A stretch of 19,827 nt of DNA from DATKBT01 sp035546295 (GTDB lineage Bacteria; Acidobacteriota; Thermoanaerobaculia; Multivoradales; Multivoraceae), in contig DATKBT010000094.1 in NCBI GenBank assembly GCA_035546295.1, forward strand, positions 1-19,827, written 5' to 3'. The notes beneath the pieces are model-generated. The model was given only the letters and a program-made list of their open reading frames with translations. It made no database searches and was not told where the DNA came from. Shown piece by piece: positions 13,419 through 19,827 of the stretch. How positions within the stretch are numbered: the stretch's first letter is position 1; each line of letters starts with the position of its first letter. The translations under genes and the position numbers were made by a program.

Positions 13419-16400
13419 TCAGGCCGGGCGGGGCGAGCGGAGCAGGCTTCCGATCGCGATGATTGCGCGATCGACGTCGGCCTCCTCGAGCACCATCGGC
13501 GGCTTGATCTTGATCACGTCGTGCTCCGGACCGTCGGTCGAGAAGAGAAAGCCCCGGTCGCGCAGGCGCTCGACGAGCCAGGACGCCAGCTCCGGGTCCG
13601 GAGTGCGTGCTTCCGGATCGCTCACCAGCTCGAAGCCGAGAAACAGCCCGAGCCCGCGCACGTCGCCGATCGCGGGGCATTGCGCGGCGAGCTCCTCGAG
13701 ACCGCGCTTGAAGCGCCTGCCGAGGACTCGAGCCCGCTCCTGGAGCCCCTCCTCGTCGAGCACGTCGAGCACCGCCATGCCCACCGCGGCGGAGACCGGG
13801 TTGCCGCCGTACGTGTTGAAGTACTCCATCCCTGCGCGCCGTTCGCCCGCGCGGCGGCCGGCGAAGGCGTCGGCGATCTCGCGCGTGGTGATCACGGCGG
13901 CGAGAGGGTGGCCGTTGCCGATCGGCTTGCCGAGGGTCACGACGTCGGGCACCACCCCCTGCGTCTCGAACGCCCACGCGTGCGTGCCGACGCGCCCGAA
14001 GCCCACCTGCACCTCGTCGGCGATGCACACCGCGCCGTGAGCGCGAGCGGCGCGGTAGCAGCGCTCGAGGTAACCGCCGGGCAGCACGATCTGGCCTCCG
14101 CAGCTCAGGATCGACTCGCACAAGAAGGCGGCGACGCCGTCTCCCCCAGCCTTCGAGCGTTCGAGCGCGGCGACGACCTCGGCGGCGTAGCGCTCGGCCG
14201 GGTCCTCGGCGCCGCGGCGGCCGCCAAGGCAGTCGTCGTGAGGGTCCCGATGGCGGCCGCGGTAGGTGTCGGGCATCGACACCTTGTGCACGTGCGGCGG
14301 CGTCCCCGCGCCCCCCGGCCCGTCGTGCTTGTAGGGACTGACCTCGATCAGCGAGCTCAGGTGGCCGTGATACGCGCCCTCGAGACAGATCACCTCGCGC
14401 CGACCGGTGGCCGCGCGCGCAAGACGCAGCGCCAGGTCGTTCGCCTCGCTCCCCGAGTTGACGAAGAAGCAGACCTCGAGCGGCTCGGGGAAGCGCTCGA
14501 GCAGCCGTTCGGCGTAGCGGACGACCGCGGGATGCAGATAGCGGGTGTTGGTGTTGAGCAGCGCGGTCTGCCGGGCGGCGGCGGCGACCACGCGCGGATG
14601 GCAGTGCCCGACGTGGCAGACGTTGTTGACCAGATCGAGGTAGCGCCTTCCATCGCGATCGATCAGGTACGCGCTCCGACCACGGGCGATCTCGAGCGGG
14701 CGCCGGTAGGAGAGCGAGAGAGAAGGCGAGAGCACGCGCCGCCGCCGCTCGAGGAGGTCACGCCCGCTCGGCTCGTCGCGCGCGAGCAGCTCGGCCGGCA
14801 GGCGCAGCAGCAGGTTGGGGTCCGGCGAGCACGCCAGCCACAGCTCGCGCTCGGAGGGCGCCGCAACGCCGGGGAAGTCTCCCTCGAGGTCGAGCAGGTC
14901 GAGCACGACCTGGACGTGGAGGTGCGGCGCCCAGCCACCGTTGACCTCGATGGGACCGACCTCGGCAATCGGCGCGCCGCGCGCGACCGGATCTCCCGGC
15001 CGATGCCGTTCGAGCGTGTCCCGCGCCAGGTGGCCCCAGAGCGTGTAGACCGTCGCGGGCGCCCCGCCGTCGTCCGCGGCCAGCTCGTGCTCGATCACCA
15101 GAGTCGGCCCGTAGTCGAGCGGGCGGGCGTTGTCGGCGACGCTATAGACCCGCCCGGCAAGCGGCGCGTGGAGCTCGGTGCCCGGAGGGACGAAGAGGTC
15201 GACGCCCAGGTGCACCGTCCGAGGCTCCCCGCCGTCCGTAGCCAGATCCCGCCCTCCGGCGGACCCATCCCGGCCAACAGCGGAGAGATCCCGGCCTCCG
15301 GCGGCGTTCAGAAACTGCTCGGCCGCGTACCACGGCCGCGCCTCGTCCCATCGTCCCCAGCCGACCGCCCCCTCCGCGAGCAGCTCGCCGAAGACGACGT
15401 CGCTCCACTCGTGCTGGTCGTGCTCGTCCTCGAGCTGCGGGAGGATCGGGGAGTCGATCCCGAGGTCGAGGACCACCGTGTTCGAAGCGTCGAGCGGAAA
15501 GCCCAGCACCGGCGCCGGCTCGCTCGCGGCGGTCAGCCGTCGTGCGCGTGCCGCGCCCGGCACCGGTTCGAGGCCGCAGGCGGCGCGCAGCGCCCACTCG
15601 GCGCGGCGCGGGTGGATCTCGGTCAGGCGCTCGAGCGTCCGCCAGGCCGGCGCCTCGCTGATCGACAGGTACAGGTTGTCGGGCTCGAGCGCGCGCTGGT
15701 GCGCCGACATCGCCACGCTCAGGCAGAGCCGCAGGCGTGACAGCAGGAACACCAGCGCCAGCTCGATCTCGGTGAGCGGCAGCTCGCGGTGATACCCGCC
15801 GACGAGGTGCGCCAGAGCGGCCAGCGGGTCGGCGCGATCGAGCATCACGTAGGCGCCCGCGATCGCCACGTCGTTGACTGTCCAGCTCGAGACGAGGTCG
15901 CCGAAGTCGAGGAGGCCGCTGATTCGCGTCGGCTCGAATCGCTCCCATCCGGCTCCGTCGCTGGACGCGCAGCGTTCCACGTCCGGCGCGACCAGCACGT
16001 TGTAGTCGTTGGCGTCGCCGTGAACGACGCTCCGGCGCAGCGCGTCGAGACGCCCCTCGCTGCGCCGGCGAAAGTCGTCGACCAGATCGATCACCAGCTC
16101 GCGGCCCGCGGCATCCACGATCTCGGGCGCGCGCCGCTCGACGACCTCGGGCGCGTGGCGCAGGTCCCAGTCGAACACCCGCGCGGCTGCGGGGTGCTCG
16201 AGGTCGAGGAGGGCGCGGTCGAGGCGCGCTAGGACGCTCCCGAGGTTGGCCAGCAGGCGGGGGCTCTGGCGGACCCCGGCGAGATGGGCTCCCTCGAGGA
16301 AGCCGACGAGCCGCACCGCGTGGCGCTCGCCGCCGGGCGAGGTCCAGGTGTCGACCGGTGCCCCGGAGCGTGACGGAACGATCGGCGGGCACGGAAGTCC

Positions 16401-16760
16401 GGCGTCGGCGGCGCGCTCCAGCGCGATCGTCTCGAGCTCGACGTGCCGCGGATCGGCGGCGGCGCGGTGGACCTTGAGCACGAAGCGCGAGCCACGGGCA
16501 TCTGGGCGCAGGTCGTCGTGGCGCAGGCCCTCTGGGCGCAGGTCTTCGTGGCGCAGGTCTTCGTGGCACAGGTCGTCTGGGCACGGGTCATCGTGGCGCA
16601 GATCATCCTCGCGCAGGCCCTCCTGGCGCAGGCGCACGTGCAGCAGATAGTTTCGATCGCTGTCGCTCGGGAGCTCGGTGGCCGTGGCGTCGAGACCGTA
16701 GAGGTCCCGGGCGATCGCGACCGCCTCGTCGGGCCCACAGCTCGGCCGGTTGCGCGACAT
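13419..16760 (-). CDS. Fused aminoglycoside-phosphotransferase-like kinase / M23 peptidase / class III PLP enzyme
   Basis: 1113 aa from ATG 16760. Domain 1 (about 1-400) is an APH/choline-kinase fold: K96 in FVLKV, catalytic HGDANDYN (247-254, D249, N254) and metal-binding DFG (285-287). Domain 2 (about 450-650) is an M23 LytM fold with its zinc ligands intact: H517/D521 (HLGVD) and the HLH pair H613/H615, plus H577. Domain 3 (about 680-1113) is a class III aminotransferase fold: GSEAND (770-775), D915 (ADEVQVGFG) and the PLP lysine K945 (TLGKPIGNG). The kinase and PLP domains recall human hydroxylysine kinase and the PLP phospho-lyases for phosphohydroxylysine or phosphoethanolamine. That suggests phosphorylation of an amino-alcohol followed by phosphate elimination; the substrate is inferred only. 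Similar triple fusions are known as 'aminotransferase' entries in proteobacteria. No signal peptide, so the M23 domain is cytoplasmic. A 15-bp x9 repeat inflates domain 1. Confidence 0.92.
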   Translation of the reverse strand: MSRNRPSCGPDEAVAIARDLYGLDATATELPSDSDRNYLLHVRLRQEGLREDDLRHDDPCPDDLCHEDLRHEDLRPEGLRHDDLRPDARGSRFVLKVHRAAADPRHVELETIALERAADAGLPCPPIVPSRSGAPVDTWTSPGGERHAVRLVGFLEGAHLAGVRQSPRLLANLGSVLARLDRALLDLEHPAAARVFDWDLRHAPEVVERRAPEIVDAAGRELVIDLVDDFRRRSEGRLDALRRSVVHGDANDYNVLVAPDVERCASSDGAGWERFEPTRISGLLDFGDLVSSWTVNDVAIAGAYVMLDRADPLAALAHLVGGYHRELPLTEIELALVFLLSRLRLCLSVAMSAHQRALEPDNLYLSISEAPAWRTLERLTEIHPRRAEWALRAACGLEPVPGAARARRLTAASEPAPVLGFPLDASNTVVLDLGIDSPILPQLEDEHDQHEWSDVVFGELLAEGAVGWGRWDEARPWYAAEQFLNAAGGRDLSAVGRDGSAGGRDLATDGGEPRTVHLGVDLFVPPGTELHAPLAGRVYSVADNARPLDYGPTLVIEHELAADDGGAPATVYTLWGHLARDTLERHRPGDPVARGAPIAEVGPIEVNGGWAPHLHVQVVLDLLDLEGDFPGVAAPSERELWLACSPDPNLLLRLPAELLARDEPSGRDLLERRRRVLSPSLSLSYRRPLEIARGRSAYLIDRDGRRYLDLVNNVCHVGHCHPRVVAAAARQTALLNTNTRYLHPAVVRYAERLLERFPEPLEVCFFVNSGSEANDLALRLARAATGRREVICLEGAYHGHLSSLIEVSPYKHDGPGGAGTPPHVHKVSMPDTYRGRHRDPHDDCLGGRRGAEDPAERYAAEVVAALERSKAGGDGVAAFLCESILSCGGQIVLPGGYLERCYRAARAHGAVCIADEVQVGFGRVGTHAWAFETQGVVPDVVTLGKPIGNGHPLAAVITTREIADAFAGRRAGERRAGMEYFNTYGGNPVSAAVGMAVLDVLDEEGLQERARVLGRRFKRGLEELAAQCPAIGDVRGLGLFLGFELVSDPEARTPDPELASWLVERLRDRGFLFSTDGPEHDVIKIKPPMVLEEADVDRAIIAIGSLLRSPRPA
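15239..15315 (-). repeat. In-frame imperfect repeat in the M23 domain lead-in
   Basis: The minus strand repeats a GCCGGAGGCCGGGATCT-like unit with variants, encoding GGRDLSAV-GRDGSA-GGRDLATD (residues about 488-509). It lies just before the zinc-binding HLGVD segment and probably extends a surface loop. Confidence 0.5.
16497..16631 (-). repeat. In-frame 15-bp x9 minisatellite encoding LRxxD-type pentapeptides
   Basis: Nine consecutive 5-residue units (LRQEG, LREDD, LRHDD, PCPDD, LCHED, LRHED, LRPEG, LRHDD, LRPDA) occupy residues 44-88 of the fused protein. They are placed between the strand YLLHV and the strand FVLKV with the ATP-binding lysine, where relatives have a short turn. Units differ mainly at positions 3-5. 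Confidence 0.85.
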
Positions 16761-17000
16761 GGCGCGGACTCTACAGCGGGCTCATAGGATGACCCGGTGG
16801 AGGTTTGCCTGAAGGTCTGCGTGAAGCTCATCGAAGCGGCCGGGCGCCGTCCCGACCGGAGAACCCGCACCCGCCGCTCGATCCACCGAAGACGCCGGCT
16901 CACGCCGCGGCTCGGCCCTGGTCGGGGAAGGGAGCGCCGCGAATCGATTCCTCGCGACGAAGCCTCCCGGTCGCGGCGCGCGCTCGCGCGCGCTGGATCG

Positions 17001-19367
17001 ATGCGTCGGCGTTGGCGGGCCGTCTCATCCTGTCGCTCCCTGTTCCCCTCCTCGCTGCTCGCGCTCGCCCGGCTGGTCCTCGCCCTGCTGGTCCTCGCCA
17101 TGCTCGGCGTGGGCTGCGCGAGCCAGGACGATCGCGCCGTCACCTTTCACGGCGACGTCGCGTCGATCCTCCAGCAGCGCTGCCAGGATTGTCACCGAGC
17201 CGGTCAGTTCGCACCCTTTTCGCTGGTCACCTACGACGACGCGCGCCGGCGCGCGCGCGGCATCCTCGACGAGGTGCGAGCACGACGCATGCCGCCCTGG
17301 AAGCCGGAGCCGGGTTTCGGGGTCTTCGCCGACGAGCGGCGCCTCGACGACGCCGAGATCGAGGTCCTCGAGCGGTGGTTCGCGGCCGGCATGCCCGAAG
17401 GCGAGGGGCCCTCACTCGGGCGGGCGCCGGGCGCGCCCTCGGACGCCGAAGGGCCCTGGCAGCTCGGTGAGCCCGACCTGGTGCTGCCGCTCCCGGAGCC
17501 CTATCCGCTCCCCCTCGAAGGCGACGACTTCATCCGCAACTTCCTGGTGCCGGCGCCCGGGCTGCGCGGTCGCATCGTGCGCGCGATCGAGCTCGATCCC
17601 GGTAACCGCGCAGTCGTCCACCACGCCAACGTCCTCGCCGACTCCTCGGGCGCGGCGCGAGAGCTCGACGCCCGCGACGAGGAGCCGGGCTGGGCCGGCA
17701 TGGTCGGCGCAGTCGCGCCGGGCGGCCACTTCCTGGGCTGGACCCCTGGACGAACCGCGCGACCCTTTGCCGAGGGTACGGCCTGGGAGGTCGACTCGAG
17801 CGTCGACCTGGTCGTCCAGCTCCACTTGATGCCGACCGGCGAGCCCGAGGCCGTCCAGCCGCGCATCGGCCTCTACTTCACCGACGAGCGGCCGCGCTTC
17901 CAGCCGACCTCCATCCACCTCGGCTCGACTGCCATCGACCTCGCTCCGGGAGAGCGAGGCGTCCTGGTGCGCGACGAGTGGAGGCTGCCGTTCGACGTCG
18001 AAGCGCTCGCGATCTACCCCCACGCGCACTACCTCGGTGAGTCGGTGAAGGTGTGGGCGGAGCTGCCGGAGGACGGCGGACGCCAGTGGCTGCTGCGCAT
18101 CGACGACTGGGACTTCTTCTGGCAGGACGAGTACCGCTTCGCGCAGCCGCTCGCCCTGACGGCGGGCTCGTTACTGGTCCTCGAGTGGACCTACGACAAC
18201 ACCGCCGAGAACCCGCGCAACCCGTTCGATCCCCCGCAGCGAGTCACCTGGGGACCGAGCTCTCGAGACGAGATGGCCGACGTCTGGATCCAGGTGCTGG
18301 CACGGCGGCCCGAGGAGCTGCCGGCGTTGCGCGAGGAGATCGTGCGAAGGGACCTCGAGATCTCGCTGCCGGGCTTCGAGCGCCTGGCGCGCGAGAACCC
18401 GCAGGATCCCGAGCCGCGCGCTCGCGTCGGCCAGATTCTGCTGACGTTGGGGCGCGCGGCCGAGGCGCTGTCGGTGCTCGACGAGGCGCTCGCTCTGAGC
18501 GACGACGACCCGCACCTGCACACGAACCGGGGGCTGGCGCTGGCGCAGCTCGGAAGGCCGGAGGAGGCGCTGGCCGCCTTCGACGCGGCGTTGCGCCTGC
18601 GCCGCGACGACCCGCAGACCTGGGGCAACCGCGGCGCCGCGCTGATCGCGGCGGGGGAGGCGGATCGCGCCCGCGAGTCCTTCGAGCGCGCCCTCGAGCT
18701 GGCGGAGGAGGACGAGCCCGCCTGGCTGGTCAACCTGGCTCTGGCGCAGGATCGCACCGGCGATCCCGAGCTCGCCCGGACCACCCTCGAGCGCGCGGTC
18801 GCGCTCGATCCCTTTCACGCGCCGGGCCACGTCGCGCTCGCGGGGCTTCTGGTGCGTTCCGGTGAGCTCGACGCCGCCTCGCGACACCTCGACGAGGCGG
18901 CGCGGCTGCGTCCCGGCTCGGTCGACCTCGAGCGCAACCGCGCCACGCTCGCGGTCGCGGCGGGCGACCTCCTGCGCGCTCTCGAGCATCTGGACCGCGC
19001 GCTGGCGTTGGCCCCCCGCGATCCGGCCGCGCTTTACCTGCGCGGCCTCACGCGTGCGCAGCTCGGAGAGCTGGAGGCAGCGCGCGCCGATCTCGAGCGC
19101 GCGGCCGAGTACGCTCCGCGAGACGGCGCCGCCCACCGGGAGCTCGGCGCGGTCTCCGAGCTCCTCGGTGAGCACGCCTCCGCGCTCGCGGCGTACCAGC
19201 GCGCCGCCGAGCTGCTGCCGAAGGACGTCGAGGTCCTGCTCGGCCTCGGCCGCGAGCTGCTGCGCGTCGGCCGCGCCCGAGAGGGCCTCGAGGTCCTCCG
19301 CGAGGCACAACGCCTCCACCCCGACGACCCCCAGGTGACGCGCCTGCTGCGCGGCGTCGGTCGATGA
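17001..19367 (+). CDS. Cytochrome c / Cu type II monooxygenase-like / TPR lipoprotein
   Basis: 788 aa from ATG 17001. An upstream GTG at 16797 keeps the frame open, but its translation is arginine-rich and looks non-coding. A hydrophobic leader (20-38) ends at C39 (LGVGC), an atypical lipobox, suggesting outer-face anchoring. A c-type heme motif follows, CQDCH (61-65), with M97 (RRMPPWK) as possible axial ligand. The middle (about 175-430) matches copper type II, ascorbate-dependent (PHM/DBH-like) monooxygenases: HH 207-208, H275 (QLHLMPTG), HAH 341-343 and M425 (DEM), so both copper sites look complete. From about 455 to the end are eight or nine TPRs (for example HTNRGLALAQLGRPEEALAA). The substrate is unknown; the TPR tail presumably recruits partners. 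It is divergent from the fused gene. Upstream, 16797-17000 shows no clear promoter. Confidence 0.9.
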   Translation: MRRRWRAVSSCRSLFPSSLLALARLVLALLVLAMLGVGCASQDDRAVTFHGDVASILQQRCQDCHRAGQFAPFSLVTYDDARRRARGILDEVRARRMPPWKPEPGFGVFADERRLDDAEIEVLERWFAAGMPEGEGPSLGRAPGAPSDAEGPWQLGEPDLVLPLPEPYPLPLEGDDFIRNFLVPAPGLRGRIVRAIELDPGNRAVVHHANVLADSSGAARELDARDEEPGWAGMVGAVAPGGHFLGWTPGRTARPFAEGTAWEVDSSVDLVVQLHLMPTGEPEAVQPRIGLYFTDERPRFQPTSIHLGSTAIDLAPGERGVLVRDEWRLPFDVEALAIYPHAHYLGESVKVWAELPEDGGRQWLLRIDDWDFFWQDEYRFAQPLALTAGSLLVLEWTYDNTAENPRNPFDPPQRVTWGPSSRDEMADVWIQVLARRPEELPALREEIVRRDLEISLPGFERLARENPQDPEPRARVGQILLTLGRAAEALSVLDEALALSDDDPHLHTNRGLALAQLGRPEEALAAFDAALRLRRDDPQTWGNRGAALIAAGEADRARESFERALELAEEDEPAWLVNLALAQDRTGDPELARTTLERAVALDPFHAPGHVALAGLLVRSGELDAASRHLDEAARLRPGSVDLERNRATLAVAAGDLLRALEHLDRALALAPRDPAALYLRGLTRAQLGELEAARADLERAAEYAPRDGAAHRELGAVSELLGEHASALAAYQRAAELLPKDVEVLLGLGRELLRVGRAREGLEVLREAQRLHPDDPQVTRLLRGVGR

Positions 19368-19600
19368 GCCGTCCGCGTCGTCCCGCCGCCTGTCCCGCTG
19401 CGAAACCCCAACGGTCGCAACGGCCGCCTCCACGACGCATGTGCCACCGTCCCCTCCCGATCCCCGACGTCTTTCTTCGGTCCCGCCGTCCCGTCCGGTT
19501 CCGCCGTCGCTCCGGCGCCGTCCCCCGTCCCTCCCGATCCTGCCGTCCCTTGCCGATCGTGCCGACCCCTGCCGATCCCGACGCCCTTCCCATTCCCGTC

Positions 19601-19633
19601 ATTCTCAGGGCCCCTCCGTGGGCCCGCGAGAAT
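19601..19633. terminator. Interrupted hairpin downstream of the TPR gene
   Basis: ATTCTC-a-GGGCCC (19601-19613) pairs with GGGCCC-gc-GAGAAT (19620-19633) around CTCCGT. It is the first strong hairpin after the TPR lipoprotein stop (19365-19367), and it could terminate that transcript. The DNA between, 19368-19600, is C-rich, low in complexity and without a gene. Confidence 0.45.
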
Positions 19634-19656
19634 CCCGACGGTCCGGGTCACCGAGG

Positions 19657-19732
19657 GGTAGCGGGCTCGTGGTGGTCACCACTCCCCAACGAGCGGAGAA
19701 ATCCAAGCGTGTCATACCACGAGCCCGCTACC
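19657..19732. repeat. 17-bp perfect inverted repeat with 42-nt spacer
   Basis: GGTAGCGGGCTCGTGGT (19657-19673) and ACCACGAGCCCGCTACC (19716-19732) are exact reverse complements separated by 42 nt. The arm start GGTAG[C/T]GG resembles the hairpin arm at 476. The right arm runs directly into dispersed-repeat copy B. It may be one composite palindromic element. Confidence 0.75.
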
Positions 19733-19769
19733 TCATGTTCCCCGCCCAAGCGCCGCAAGCGGCGCGGGC
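19732..19769. repeat. Dispersed repeat, copy B
   Basis: This 38-bp stretch beginning CTCATGTTCCCCGC aligns gap-free to 9342-9379. Its GCGCCGC-AA-GCGGCGC core is a perfect 7-bp palindrome; copy A retains five of those base pairs. The remaining DNA to the right edge shows no gene. Confidence 0.55.
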
Positions 19770-19827
19770 TCGGCTAGGTCGACTCGGCCGAAACCGTGGA
19801 ATCCTGGCGACCAACGCAGCTTGATCG

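Noticed and set aside
13521..15740. 739-codon plus-strand open frame
   Set aside because: It is antisense to the fused kinase/M23/PLP gene and shows no recognisable domain or codon-position bias of its own.
16797..17000. GTG-initiated N-terminal extension of the TPR lipoprotein
   Set aside because: The added 68 residues are mostly arginine-rich and non-hydrophobic, and would place the lipoprotein leader internally. ATG 17001 gives a proper leader.
19364..19777. 137-codon plus-strand open frame at the right end
   Set aside because: It is composed almost entirely of P, R and S from C-rich low-complexity DNA and spans two hairpins.

Overview
The window is a GC-rich (roughly 70% by eye) bacterial chromosome segment. 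It carries nine well-supported protein genes, one of them cut by the left edge, plus a truncated cytochrome P450 remnant and a possible tiny membrane protein. The gene content points to the Acidobacteriota: an orphan ADOP-type duplicated permease, an ECF-like sigma factor of the kind usually found with Ser/Thr kinases, a zinc-ribbon/kinase/multi-membrane protein, and a cytochrome c/copper monooxygenase/TPR lipoprotein. No rRNA, tRNA, CRISPR array, intact insertion sequence or phage gene was recognised.

Region by region. 1-286 (-) is the 5' part of an exported protein of unknown function. 505-1369 (-) is a MarR regulator followed by a 71-codon ORF whose first ~44 residues read as the start of a CYP102-type P450; it stops inside a strong hairpin. 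1370-2175 is mostly non-coding, with a near-consensus sigma-54 promoter reading right, a possible 41-aa membrane peptide and short tandem repeats. 2176-4068 (-) holds a DUF1206 membrane protein and a TonB-like protein. 4069-4584 is non-coding and rich in hairpins. 4585-8461 (+) holds a C45-type Ntn hydrolase and the ADOP permease, with an 18-bp x3 repeat and an ECF-like promoter between them. 8538-9215 (-) is a YkgJ-type cysteine-cluster protein, convergent with the permease across a bidirectional terminator-like hairpin. 9487-11976 (+) is the membrane Ser/Thr kinase. 12453-13181 (-) is the ECF-like sigma factor. 13254-13410 is a cluster of REP-like repeats. 13419-16760 (-) is a 1113-aa fusion of a small-molecule kinase, an M23 peptidase fold and a class III PLP enzyme. 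17001-19367 (+) is the cytochrome c/copper monooxygenase/TPR lipoprotein, followed by a non-coding tail with large inverted repeats.

How the genes fit together. The sigma factor and kinase are a common pair in this phylum; here they are convergent, about 475 bp apart. The most notable protein is the fusion, which joins a kinase domain resembling hydroxylysine kinase to a PLP domain resembling the phospho-lyases that act on phosphorylated amines. One polypeptide could therefore phosphorylate an amino-alcohol and then eliminate the phosphate. Its N-terminal kinase domain contains an in-frame 15-bp x9 minisatellite. The intergenic DNA is unusually full of palindromes and short tandem repeats, including a two-copy dispersed repeat (9342 and 19732).
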